DNA of 31,802 nucleotides from an uncultured candidate division WPS-2 bacterium (GCA_937927945.1 CALEYW010000002.1:1-31802); one strand, 5' to 3'; shown: positions 18,187 to 25,983, numbered from the stretch's first letter. Numbers and translations are program-made. Notes: generated by a model not told the origin, from the sequence alone.

Positions 18187-18504
18187 ATGAGCATCGTCGG
18201 TATGCTCCGGGTCGCCGTCCCGATCGATGTGTCCGCGGTCGCACAGACCGCCTCCACCGCCTTCGCGCTCGCGACACCGCTGCGCGTCGGCGATCTGCTG
18301 GCGGTCGCGGTGGTGGAAGCGCTCGGTTCGCGCGCACCGCAGGACAAGCGTGAACGCGTGCTCCGCTCGACGATCGAAGGGTTACTCGCCGGAAGCTACG
18401 TCGTCGAAATCGACGGACGCATCTATTCCGATCCGGACGACGTCGCGGTGTGCTCGGGCACCGCGACGCTGCGCTTCTTCCTGCGCGCGTTGCGCGCGGC
18501 GTGA
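18187..18504 (+). CDS. hypothetical protein
   Basis: A 105-residue soluble protein of unknown function, with a compact alternating pattern (LRVGDLLAVAVVEALGS, TIEGLLAGSYVVEIDGRIYSDPDD). Start uncertain: in-frame ATGs exist at 18070, 18127 and 18187; the first would overlap the divergent gene. The GTGA overlap at 18501-18504 couples it to the next membrane protein gene, which supports it being real. Confidence 0.55.
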   Translation: MSIVGMLRVAVPIDVSAVAQTASTAFALATPLRVGDLLAVAVVEALGSRAPQDKRERVLRSTIEGLLAGSYVVEIDGRIYSDPDDVAVCSGTATLRFFLRALRAA

Positions 18505-19277
18505 TCGAAACCGGCGACGAAGCGCGCCTCCCGACGACGATCGGGGGACTGGTCGACCTCGCCTTCGCTGGGTACCTCGAACGCGCCCCGCTCTATCTCG
18601 GCCTGGCGCTCGCGGCCTTCGCGCTGCAGGCTGCCGTTGAGTTCGCCTTGCCGGCGTGGAAGGTTGGGACGCAGGAGGGGACGATCAAAGAGCTCACGCT
18701 GATCTTCTTGAGCCTGCTGACCGATTCGGTCGTGATTGCCGCAGTCGCCCTCGGAATCGCTACGCGGGTCGCCGGCAAGACCGCTCCACCACGTTCGATC
18801 GCCGCCGCGACGGCTTCCCGTTGGGGGGCCGCGTTCATCGCCAACCTGTTCGGGTCGATCGTGGTCCTGTCCACGGCGCAGTTCGGCGCCGTCGGACCCT
18901 TACCCGATCCGCCCGCGATCCTGCTGCTGACGGCACCGCTGTGCTGGATCGTATGGGGCACGCTCTCGCTCGCGCCGCCGATCGCGGCGCTCAGCCCCGA
19001 GCGTGCCGCGTTCGCGGCGATGCACGGCATCACGCGTGCGGTAACCCTGTCGTTCCACCGCTCCAACCTCGTCCGGCTCTGCATCGTCGCGTTCGCATCG
19101 ATCGTCCCGGTGATGCTCCAGACCATCCTGAGCGACCCGCGCTTCCACGTGACGCGCGACTTCTGGATCAACGTCCCGATCGACGCGCTGACGGTCGGCC
19201 CGCTGGCAGCGCTTCAAACCGTCTTCGCGCTGGACTTCGCCCGCCGCGCGGGCGTGCTCTCAGCGCCGCGCGAATAG
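18501..19277 (+). CDS. hypothetical multi-pass membrane protein
   Basis: 258 residues with about five to six hydrophobic segments (near 31-50, 70-95, 115-140, 150-170, 195-215 and 230-250). GTG start overlaps the stop of the previous gene. The general arrangement resembles uncharacterised glycerophosphoryl-diester-phosphodiesterase-membrane-domain or DUF-type proteins, but I cannot assign a family. Ends 28 nt from the convergent GH125 gene. Confidence 0.65.
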   Translation: MIETGDEARLPTTIGGLVDLAFAGYLERAPLYLGLALAAFALQAAVEFALPAWKVGTQEGTIKELTLIFLSLLTDSVVIAAVALGIATRVAGKTAPPRSIAAATASRWGAAFIANLFGSIVVLSTAQFGAVGPLPDPPAILLLTAPLCWIVWGTLSLAPPIAALSPERAAFAAMHGITRAVTLSFHRSNLVRLCIVAFASIVPVMLQTILSDPRFHVTRDFWINVPIDALTVGPLAALQTVFALDFARRAGVLSAPRE

Positions 19278-19305
19278 CCGGCCTGTCCGCAGCCCCTCGA
19301 AGGGC

Positions 19306-20613
19306 TCACTTCTCGGCGAAGAACTGCCCGCGGCGGGTCAGCACGAGCTCGGCGTACAACGCATTCGGCCAGGCGAAGTCCTCGCGTGTGTACGTTTCCG
19401 GCCAATCGGCGTTGAACGATTCGTGCAAACGGTGATCGCCCGTGTCGGAGACGGCGATCCAGGAGAAGACGCGATCGATTTCGCGGTCGTCGGTCGCGGT
19501 AAGCGCTTGCACGCAGAGCGACAGCGGCCAAACGTACCCGTGCGGTGTGTGCGGGCTCCCGATGCCCTGTGCGAATTTCCCCTGGAAGTAGTACGGGTTG
19601 CGGTTGGAGAGCGCGAAGCGGCGGGTCGCCAAGTAGAGCGAGTTCGTCTTCGGCAGATATCCGAAGTACGGGATCGACAGCAGCGAGGGGACGTTGGCGT
19701 CGTCCATCACGTTGGCATGGCCGAGACCGTCGACCTCGTAGGCGTAGATTCGCCCGAACGGTTTGAGCTCGAGCGTCCCGTACTGCTCGATTCCGCGCTG
19801 GATCTCGACCGACAGACCCCACGCGTTGCGCGCCATCGCGTCGTCGCGCCAGACGTCGCGCGCCAAGTTGGTGAGGTCCTTCATCACGACCGACGCGAAC
19901 ATGTTGACCGGGACGTTGTAGTGGTAGCGCACCGGGTCGTCCGAGGGGCGGAAGCCGGTCCAGACCATTCCGGTATAGCGCACGGCGCTGCCGTGGCCGT
20001 TGTTGGCGAGCTGGGGATGGGTGTAGTGCGAGCGCGTCGGGTGATGCTGCTCGTCGCGCAGCGTCGCCAGCACCCGGTTGAACGCGCGCCGGACCGTGGG
20101 CGTGAAGATGCTGCGGTCGCCGGTCTGCCGGTAGTAGTCGTAGGCGAACCAAATCGGGTAGAGCAGCGAGTCGACCTCGAACTTGCGCTCGACGACCCCA
20201 TAGTTGCGCGAGAACGCGTTGGCGTACGGATCGATCAGGATGTACTTCGCCTGACGCGCCACGACGCCGCGCAGCGTCGACTGCACGTCCCCGTCCCGCT
20301 GCGAGAGACCGATGTAGGGCCGCACGGTCGCGCTCGCGTCCCGCAGCCACTCGGAGTCGATATCGCCGGTTGTGACGTATGTCGTTCCGTCGCGCTGAAC
20401 GAGCGCGTGGCGCTGGATCGTCTCGTCGAAGGCGGTGAGGTAGAGACGGTCCAGCTTGGCGTTCAACGTCGGGCTGAGCGTCAGCCCTTCACCTGCGCGG
20501 ACCGGCACGGCGGCGCCGACGGCGATCGTAAGTGCGATCGCCAGTGCGGAAATGCGGCCGATAGATCGTTTCAGCAACTCAACATTCGTATCGGCACGTT
20601 TCCGTAGTACCAT
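19306..20613 (-). CDS. secreted GH125 family exo-alpha-1,6-mannosidase
   Basis: Metal-independent alpha-mannosidase of glycoside hydrolase family 125, which removes alpha-1,6-linked mannose from glycan ends by inversion. 435 residues from the ATG at 20613. A signal-like segment (ISALAIALTIAVGAAVPVRA) precedes the (alpha/alpha)6-barrel domain. Family motifs: TGDIDSEWLRDASA, FEVDSLLYPIWFAY, MVWTGFRPSDD, DDANVPSLLS (D304/D305, region of the general acid) and LHESFNAD with E398 in the position of the catalytic base. The frame is open up to 20688 but that overlaps the divergent gene. Function beyond mannan or glycoprotein turnover unknown; no transporter for mannose is adjacent. Confidence 0.9.
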   Translation of the reverse strand: MVLRKRADTNVELLKRSIGRISALAIALTIAVGAAVPVRAGEGLTLSPTLNAKLDRLYLTAFDETIQRHALVQRDGTTYVTTGDIDSEWLRDASATVRPYIGLSQRDGDVQSTLRGVVARQAKYILIDPYANAFSRNYGVVERKFEVDSLLYPIWFAYDYYRQTGDRSIFTPTVRRAFNRVLATLRDEQHHPTRSHYTHPQLANNGHGSAVRYTGMVWTGFRPSDDPVRYHYNVPVNMFASVVMKDLTNLARDVWRDDAMARNAWGLSVEIQRGIEQYGTLELKPFGRIYAYEVDGLGHANVMDDANVPSLLSIPYFGYLPKTNSLYLATRRFALSNRNPYYFQGKFAQGIGSPHTPHGYVWPLSLCVQALTATDDREIDRVFSWIAVSDTGDHRLHESFNADWPETYTREDFAWPNALYAELVLTRRGQFFAEK

Positions 20614-20656
20614 AAACCGGGAACGTAAAACCCTCCACCCCCGTCCGAGGCTCCAG

Positions 20657-21439
20657 ATGATTTTCCGCCGCGCCGTCGTCGCCGGCACACTTGTGCTCCT
20701 GGCCGCCGTCGCGGCGTCCGTCGCGGCCGCTCGGGCCGACGAGCCCTACTCGGTGAGCGGGCGAGACGTCTTCAAAGTCGGCAACGGCGAGGTGCATAGC
20801 GAAACCGTGTATCATGGCGTGCAACGGCTGTCCATCGCGCATTCTTCGCGCGGTACGACGTACGCCGCGCGGGTGGAATACGAGAAGGACGGCGACGGCG
20901 GAAAGCAGCATGCGACCGCGTCGTACACCTCGACGCTCTTGCCATCGGGTGAGTTGCGCGACGGTCCGTCGCGCGACCCCGACTATCTCACCGTCCTGAA
21001 CCAGCCGTTCGCAGTGCAGCTCGACAAACCGACGATGCGTGACCTGGGTCACGTCAAGCGCCCGGTTCCTTTCGACTTTCCGTCGCCGATGACGGGCGCG
21101 CCGCTGCGCGGCACGCTGCGGCGTTTGCCCGACGCCATAGTCGCCGGCATACGCGCGATGGGGATCGCGTTCGAGGCGTCGGGACCGCTCCACGGCGCGC
21201 TGCCCGACCGGCCCGCGATGGCCTTGGCGGGGATGATCAAGATGAAGGGCACCGCGTACTATGCGTACGACACGGCGCTGCTCGTCTCGCTGGAAGCGAC
21301 CCTGGCCATCGACGGCAACCTCGACGACAGCGCTCGCCGCGCCCCGGTCTCGATCGTCTACGCGCGCTCGATCCGGGCCCGCCCCGGCCAGCAGACCGCC
21401 GGCTCGCCGGCCCCCCATCGGTCGGAAAACCAGCACTGA
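20657..21439 (+). CDS. secreted hypothetical protein
   Basis: 260 residues from the ATG at 20657, with GAGG (20647-20650) 6 nt upstream and a signal peptide (VVAGTLVLLAAVAASVAAARA). The mature part has beta-rich, regularly spaced polar/aromatic stretches (YSVSGRDVFKVGNGEVHSETVYHGVQ-like pattern) and a C-terminal segment with a low-complexity Arg/Pro tail. I do not recognise a domain. It is divergent from the GH125 gene over a 43-nt gap and precedes the sigma factor gene by 85 nt. Confidence 0.68.
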   Translation: MIFRRAVVAGTLVLLAAVAASVAAARADEPYSVSGRDVFKVGNGEVHSETVYHGVQRLSIAHSSRGTTYAARVEYEKDGDGGKQHATASYTSTLLPSGELRDGPSRDPDYLTVLNQPFAVQLDKPTMRDLGHVKRPVPFDFPSPMTGAPLRGTLRRLPDAIVAGIRAMGIAFEASGPLHGALPDRPAMALAGMIKMKGTAYYAYDTALLVSLEATLAIDGNLDDSARRAPVSIVYARSIRARPGQQTAGSPAPHRSENQH

Positions 21440-21524
21440 CCGCCCCGGCCCGACCCGAGGGCGATTCCAAGTCTATACGGAATGGGCGCAACCGGCACTC
21501 GGATGGGTCAGGTCTACTACCCTG

Positions 21525-22181
21525 ATGAGTGCGCTCGCAGCACCGATCATCGGAGACCGATACCGAGTGACCGCACCGGCAACGGTGAACCAGCCCGTTC
21601 CCGGACCCGAGACGTTCGAGCTGATCGTCGATGACTACCAGCGCCGGCTGTATGGCTTCGCGTTGCGTATGACCGGCAATCGTGAGGACGCCGAGGAGAT
21701 CGTACAGGACGCCTTCGTGCGCGCCTACCGGGCGCTTGCCAAGATGGACCCCCAGCAACGGGCGGAGCTTCGGCTTCAGCCGTGGCTGTATACGATCACG
21801 TTGAACGTCACCCGGAACCGCCTGCGCTCGAAGCGGCCGACCAACGTCGCGCTCGATTCGCTCGCCGACCCCGACGCCTTGCTCAACGAGACCCAAGAGG
21901 GTCCCGACCAGCCCGAGCAGATCATCGACCGGGCGGCCGACATGGTCCTCGTGGAGCAGGCGCTGCTCCAGCTGCCGATGCACCTGCGCGCCGCGGCGAC
22001 CTTACGCTTCATCGAAGGCCGCAGTCATCCCGAGATCGCCGAGATCTTGAATCAGCCGATCGGCACCGTCAAGTCGCACGTGCATCGCGCCGTGCGCATC
22101 CTTCGCCGGATTCTCGGGCCCGAAGTCGGCCGGATCGCCGCGAGCGACCGTCCTGTTTCGGACTCCGAGGAAGAGGAGTAG
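21525..22181 (+). CDS. ECF-type RNA polymerase sigma factor
   Basis: 218 residues. Region 2 lies at about 31-100 (DDYQRRLYGFALRMTGN, EDAEEIVQDAFVRAYRAL, PWLYTITLNVTRNRLR) and region 4 at about 143-195, with helix-turn-helix HPEIAEILNQPIGTVKSHVHRA. The linker between them (about 105-140) is acidic and longer than average, and the C-terminus ends in a run of Glu. The ATG at 21525 is the best-placed start; an in-frame GTG at 21567 would still leave region 2 whole. Its stop is within 6 nt of the next ATG, and GAGGAG at the very end of this gene is the ribosome-binding site of that partner, so sigma and anti-sigma are made together. Confidence 0.93.
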   Translation: MSALAAPIIGDRYRVTAPATVNQPVPGPETFELIVDDYQRRLYGFALRMTGNREDAEEIVQDAFVRAYRALAKMDPQQRAELRLQPWLYTITLNVTRNRLRSKRPTNVALDSLADPDALLNETQEGPDQPEQIIDRAADMVLVEQALLQLPMHLRAAATLRFIEGRSHPEIAEILNQPIGTVKSHVHRAVRILRRILGPEVGRIAASDRPVSDSEEEE

Positions 22182-22187
22182 ACCCCT

Positions 22188-22925
22188 ATGCGCTGCTGCG
22201 ACGTCGAACGTCTGTGGGACGAGATGCGCGAGGGCGTAGAGCCTCAACGCGAACACATCCTGGCCCATCTGCGGGGCTGCCCCGAATGTCAGGAAATCTA
22301 TCGCGAGAACGAAGGCATCGCCTACTGCCTGACCTGTCTCCCGCCGGTCGAGCCGCCGAAAAGCCTCTTTCCGAAGATCCTCGACCACATCAAGACGACG
22401 GTGAAGATCAGCACCCCCGATTCGGTCGTGACGATCGACTCGCCGATCGGCACGCTCTGGGTGACCTTCCGTCACAGCGGCATCACCTCCGTCGCGCTCG
22501 ATCGCGGCGAGGGTGAGGAAGCGGTGCTCAAACGCCTTCAGCGGCGCCTCGGCCGCGGCCTCATCCCCTCGCAGACGCCGCAGTGGGTCAGCGACACGGT
22601 CGCGGCCTTCTTCCGCACCCACTACGCCGACCTCGAGCGCGTCGACATAAGCGACCTCACGCCGTTCGAACAATCCGCCCTGCGCGCCGCCGCAACGATC
22701 CCCCCCGGCGAAGTGCGCTCGTACGGATGGATCGCCGAAACGATCGGCCAACCCGCCGCAACCCGAGCCGTGGGCCGAGCCATGGCCCGCAATCCTGTCG
22801 CCCTCCTCTACCCCTGCCACCGAGTCGTCGACGCCAACGGCGCCCTCCACCAATACGCGTACGGCGTAGAAAACAAAGCCCGCATCCTCTTGCTCGAAGG
22901 CTACAAAACAACCGCGCGCCGCTAG
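22188..22925 (+). CDS. zinc-finger anti-sigma domain fused to O6-alkylguanine-DNA alkyltransferase
   Basis: A 245-residue two-domain protein. Residues 1-45 are a zinc-binding anti-sigma (ZAS) domain: CC at 3-4, then H27-x3-C31-x2-C34, spaced as in RsrA/ChrR-type anti-sigmas; a second CxxC follows at C47/C50. After a short linker, residues about 79-245 are an Ada/Ogt-type alkyltransferase that takes alkyl groups from O6-guanine onto its own cysteine. Key residues are kept: LTPF (157-160), SYGWIA with the Tyr, R193 in TRAVG, N202, and the acceptor C210 in PCHRV; the C-terminus (YAYGVENK..LLLEG) is closest in style to Ada. It lies directly after the ECF sigma gene with coupled translation. The natural reading is that DNA or metal-site alkylation releases the sigma factor. 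I know of no described protein with this pairing, but I could not search. Confidence 0.88.
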   Translation: MRCCDVERLWDEMREGVEPQREHILAHLRGCPECQEIYRENEGIAYCLTCLPPVEPPKSLFPKILDHIKTTVKISTPDSVVTIDSPIGTLWVTFRHSGITSVALDRGEGEEAVLKRLQRRLGRGLIPSQTPQWVSDTVAAFFRTHYADLERVDISDLTPFEQSALRAAATIPPGEVRSYGWIAETIGQPAATRAVGRAMARNPVALLYPCHRVVDANGALHQYAYGVENKARILLLEGYKTTARR

Positions 22926-22961
22926 CGCGACGCAGTATCGCGCACGAGTAGGTGCGCAGCC

Positions 22962-23087
22962 AGCACTCCGGTGATGGACCGAGCACAGCGTGGTCTTCCA
23001 CGTACGACCACGTCGACGCGAGGTCGCGCCCGGGGGCCCCACGCCATAGGCATGGGGGGCGCGCAGCGGAGCGAAGCGCCTTTTAAC
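22962..23087 (-). repeat. dispersed intergenic repeat, copy B
   Basis: Inverted relative to copy A at 3003-3130. The shared 23-nt core occupies 23029-23051, identical in both. 67 nt on the ogt side align without gaps at about 75 percent (hand count), including an exact CTCGGTCCAT. It abuts the long hairpin at 23089-23133 with a 1-nt gap. Confidence 0.7.
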
Positions 23088-23088
23088 A

Positions 23089-23133
23089 GGACGTGTTGTG
23101 CCGAGCGCGGAACGCGCTCAGCACAATACGTCC
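23089..23133. repeat. long inverted repeat/hairpin (21-nt arms, GAA loop)
   Basis: Left arm 23089-23109 and right arm 23113-23133 pair along all 21 positions except one C-A mismatch and one G-T wobble, around the 3-nt loop GAA. This is far beyond chance for the region. No U-tract follows, so it is not a standard terminator. Possible roles: transcript stabiliser at the 3' end of the sigma/anti-sigma operon, REP-like element, or protein-binding site. Confidence 0.7.
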
Positions 23134-23159
23134 GCGGCCCCTTCAGAGATACACCAACG

Positions 23160-23311
23160 AAGGTTAACAGGCGGATAAGAGGAGGTGGTCATCGTTACCA
23201 GTGACAGTCCCAAACAATGTCTCACGATGATCGGAGGTCTCAGGACGTAAGTCCGGGGCCCCGTAAACCGAAGAACCTTGTCCGCCGCCCCCTGGGGGGC
23301 GGCTTTTTTTT
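23160..23311 (+). ncRNA. candidate structured leader RNA (riboswitch-like) or sRNA upstream of pcp
   Basis: Three strong helices can be drawn by hand. P1: GGCGGA (23170-23175) with TCCGCC (23281-23286). P2: GGTCATCGT (23187-23195) with ACGATGATC (23224-23232), 9 bp with one wobble. P3: GGTCTC-A-GGAC (23236-23246), loop GTAA, GTCC-GGGGCC (23251-23260), 10 bp with two wobbles and one bulge. Together they make a three-way junction. The 3' strand of P1 overlaps the left arm of the intrinsic terminator (23284-23291), and AAGGTT (23160-23165) can pair with AACCTT (23274-23279), crossing P1, so alternative folds are available. This is the layout of a transcription-attenuating riboswitch. I do not recognise any known class. 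Confidence 0.45.
23284..23311 (+). terminator. intrinsic (rho-independent) terminator
   Basis: Stem GCCGCCCC (23284-23291) with GGGGCGGC (23296-23303), loop CTGG, followed by eight T. It is the strongest terminator in the window. It either ends an upstream RNA or attenuates the pcp operon starting 69 nt later. Confidence 0.85.
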
Positions 23312-23380
23312 CTGCCCGGTTTGGGTCGCCGAGCGAGAAGGCGCAGGTTCCGTGCCCCCTCCGACGAAAATCGCCGGTTC

Positions 23381-24082
23381 GTGTCGCGGCACGTACTGCT
23401 GACCGGTTTTGAGCCGTTCGGACCCCACCCCGTCAACCCGAGCGAACTGCTCGTACGCAGTCTCGAGGGTCGTCTCGTCGCCGGGCGCCTTGTCGCCGCG
23501 CGCGTATTGCCCGTGGAGACGCGCACCTTGCGCGACCGGATCGAGACGATGCTCCACGAGGATCAGCCGGAATTCGTCATTGGGACCGGCTTTGCAGCGG
23601 GCCGCATGGCCCTGAGCCTCGAGCGGGCCGGGCTGAACGCCTTGGACTTCGAGGCGCCCGACGCGGTCGGCGCGATGCGCAAGAACGACGTCGTCCAGCG
23701 CGGCGGCCCGGACGCCCGCTTCTCGACCCTGCCGCTCACCGAGATCGTCGAAGCGTGGCGCAGCGTCGGCGTGCCGGGCTACGTCTCGAACAGCGCCGGC
23801 ACGTTCCTGTGCAACCAGTGGCTCTACGAAACCCTCGCGCTGACCGCGAACGCGACGCCGCCGATCCCCGTCGGCTTCGTCCACCTTCCGGCGCTGCCGG
23901 CACAAGTTGCCGCGCTGGGCGCGGAACGGACGCCGTCGATGTCGCTCGAACTCATGCGCAAAGGCATCGAGACGCTGATCGAGACGGTCGTGGCTTGGCT
24001 CGAAAGCAAACCCGCCCCACCCGCGCAACGCGCAGCCGGCCAGTTGTGGATTCCGCGCGGACTACGAGAAGTTGAACGATAA
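23381..24082 (+). CDS. pcp: pyroglutamyl-peptidase I (pyrrolidone-carboxylate peptidase)
   Basis: Cytoplasmic C15 cysteine peptidase that removes N-terminal pyroglutamate from peptides. 233 residues from the GTG at 23381. With this start the catalytic triad falls exactly on the numbering known for Bacillus: E81 (LERAGLN), C144 (SAGTFLCNQ) and H168 (VHLP); the N-terminus VLLTGFEPFGPHPVNPS is also typical. The ribosome-binding site is poor, and a TTG at 23321 would add 20 Arg-rich residues. It follows the structured leader and terminator, and its stop overlaps the next gene by 11 nt. With the oligopeptide receptor two genes later it suggests peptide scavenging. Confidence 0.92.
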   Translation: MSRHVLLTGFEPFGPHPVNPSELLVRSLEGRLVAGRLVAARVLPVETRTLRDRIETMLHEDQPEFVIGTGFAAGRMALSLERAGLNALDFEAPDAVGAMRKNDVVQRGGPDARFSTLPLTEIVEAWRSVGVPGYVSNSAGTFLCNQWLYETLALTANATPPIPVGFVHLPALPAQVAALGAERTPSMSLELMRKGIETLIETVVAWLESKPAPPAQRAAGQLWIPRGLREVER

Positions 24083-25973
24083 CACCGAGCGCGACCCGCG
24101 CTTCTACGCCATCCCCGATACCCACGGCCACGCGAAGGGCGAGCACAAACCGTACGCAGAGGAACGTCCGCTTCCCCTGACGGCACGGATGCTCTTCCTG
24201 TGGTTCTATCACGCCTGCCGGCGGGGGTATCCGCGCTTCCTGATGGTCGCGGACCACATGAACTACCTGACCTTCGAGGACCCGGCGGCGGTCAATCTCG
24301 TTCGGCGCGCGCTCAAGCTCGCGCAGGCCGGCGACCTCTACGGCGCGGCGGAGACCGCGAACGTCGACGTCGGCCACGCGGCGGCGGTCAGCGAAGGGCT
24401 GCGCCGCGGCATGCGTTACTCGATCGGAGCCGAGGTCGACAACGATCCGCGCTCGCGTCCCGACGCACAGAACATCGTCGACGCGATGCGTCCCGACGCG
24501 ATCATTCGCTCGGTCCACTTCGTGCCGATCACGCACCCGGTCCACGGCGAGAATTGGCCGTGGCCGTTCGACAATCCGGAATTCGCCGATCTGTTCGACG
24601 TCGTCGGCACCGAGACGCTCTGGGAGACGTACATCACGACGCTGGTCGACGCGATCGAACGGCTCCCCGGGCACATCGTCGGGCACTTCTACGTTCCGGC
24701 GGTTTTCGGGCACTGGCCCGACGATGCGAAGCTCGAAACGTATGAAGACCGCGTGCTCGAAGCCGCCGCGGCGCGCGGGATGGCGATCGAGTTCAACACG
24801 CGGTTTCTCTATCGCGATCATACCGACGAAGAGAAGCAGCGCTATCTCGCCGCGAACAAACGGCTGCTGCGCAAGGCGAAGGAGCGCGGCGTCGGGATCG
24901 CCATCGGCTCCGACGCGCACTCCCCGAAGGACCAAGGCAACGGCTTCGAGACCGTCCTGGCGGTGCTCGACGAGCTCGAGATCAACGAGATCATCTTCCC
25001 GCTGGGCGGCCTGCTGCGCCGGGTCGCCCTGCGCGTCGTCCGCGAGCCGGACCCGGAGCCCCCGCCGCCGCCGCCCGAGCCGGTGAAGGTCACGGTGCGG
25101 GCCGACGAAGCCGAACCAGCGGCCGAAGCGCCCAAGCCGGTGCGCAAGGCGCGGCCGGCGCCCAAGCCCGCCCGGGCGGCGGAACGCCCCGAGCCTGCCG
25201 CGGTCGACGGGCCGCCTGCGGCTCCGCCCATCGAAGAGCCCGCGCCGAAGGGAGCCGCGGCGGCCGTGACGCCAGCCCCCGCGCGTCCGCCGAGGTCGCA
25301 GCCACCAAAGCAGCCACCAAAGCGGCCCCCGAACGGCGAAGCCGTCGCCGCGCGGGTCGACGAGTCGGCCCCAGCACCTGACCGGGATGCGGCGCCGGAC
25401 GCGCCCGCTGCGGCGCCGGCCGCCGCAGCTGACCCGGTGGTCGCTCCGGCGTCGGACCAGCCTACGCCGCCGCCGAAGGGCGCAAAGCCGCCGGCGGTCA
25501 AGGCCGAGCCGCCGGCCAAGCCGCAGCCGCCGTCACAGCCTGCAGCGGCGAAAGCGACGGCCGTGCCGGCGAAACCGCCCGTCAAAGCCGTCCCGGCGAA
25601 GACCGCCGCGAAGGCCCCCGCCAAGAAGGCGTCCGCCGCGAAGCAACCCGCGAAGGCTGCGCCAAAAGCAAAGCCGACCGGTAAGAACGCACACGCCAAG
25701 CTCCCGCCGAAGCCGGTCCATAAAAAGGCCGTCAATGCCAAGGCCCCGGCCAAGAAGGCCGCCCCGGCGAAGAAATCCAGCACGGTGAAAAAGGCGGCGC
25801 CCGCGAAGAAGAGCCCGCCGCCGAAGAAGACGGCGGCGCGGGCGCCCGCCAAAAAGGCCGTGCCCGCGAAGAAACCTGCCGCCAAGAAGCCGGCGTCGGG
25901 ACGCAGCGCGCCGCCCCGCAAGGCGACGGCTGCGAAGAAGACGATGAAAAAGACGGCGACGAAACGTCGCTAG
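24072..25973 (+). CDS. PHP-domain phosphoesterase with histone H1-like Lys/Ala/Pro-rich C-terminal tail
   Basis: 633 residues. Residues about 10-320 form a PHP (polymerase and histidinol phosphatase) metal-hydrolase domain: HxH at H18/H20 (DTHGHAK), VADHMNY, a Glu in IGAEVD, SVHFVPITHP, and GSDAHSPKD. Residues about 325-633 are a very long disordered tail, first Pro/Glu/Ala rich, then built of KKAxPAKK-like units as in histone H1, AlgP or HU-tail proteins, strongly basic and likely to bind DNA, RNA or polyphosphate. TTG start overlaps the pcp gene; no later start would keep the HxH. The stop carries the AGGAGG ribosome-binding site of the next gene. Histidinol-phosphatase activity is possible, but the tail is not part of that family. 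Confidence 0.85.
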   Translation: MNDNTERDPRFYAIPDTHGHAKGEHKPYAEERPLPLTARMLFLWFYHACRRGYPRFLMVADHMNYLTFEDPAAVNLVRRALKLAQAGDLYGAAETANVDVGHAAAVSEGLRRGMRYSIGAEVDNDPRSRPDAQNIVDAMRPDAIIRSVHFVPITHPVHGENWPWPFDNPEFADLFDVVGTETLWETYITTLVDAIERLPGHIVGHFYVPAVFGHWPDDAKLETYEDRVLEAAAARGMAIEFNTRFLYRDHTDEEKQRYLAANKRLLRKAKERGVGIAIGSDAHSPKDQGNGFETVLAVLDELEINEIIFPLGGLLRRVALRVVREPDPEPPPPPPEPVKVTVRADEAEPAAEAPKPVRKARPAPKPARAAERPEPAAVDGPPAAPPIEEPAPKGAAAAVTPAPARPPRSQPPKQPPKRPPNGEAVAARVDESAPAPDRDAAPDAPAAAPAAAADPVVAPASDQPTPPPKGAKPPAVKAEPPAKPQPPSQPAAAKATAVPAKPPVKAVPAKTAAKAPAKKASAAKQPAKAAPKAKPTGKNAHAKLPPKPVHKKAVNAKAPAKKAAPAKKSSTVKKAAPAKKSPPPKKTAARAPAKKAVPAKKPAAKKPASGRSAPPRKATAAKKTMKKTATKRR

Positions 25974-25983
25974 GAGGGTCCGT

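Noticed and set aside
21490..21514. AACC-N18-GTC as an ECF autoregulatory promoter of the sigma gene
   Set aside because: It would leave almost no leader before the ATG at 21525, and the match is short; chance is likely.
23185..23250. Possible 21-codon leader peptide (GTG ... TAA) inside the structured RNA
   Set aside because: The frame is open and preceded by AGGAGG, but the purine run touches the GTG with no spacing, and the stretch is better explained by base-paired helices P2 and P3.
24842..25921. Long open frame on the minus strand opposite the PHP tail
   Set aside because: It is the antisense of a Lys/Ala/Pro-rich coding region; its Gly/Ala/Phe composition is an artefact of high GC codon use.
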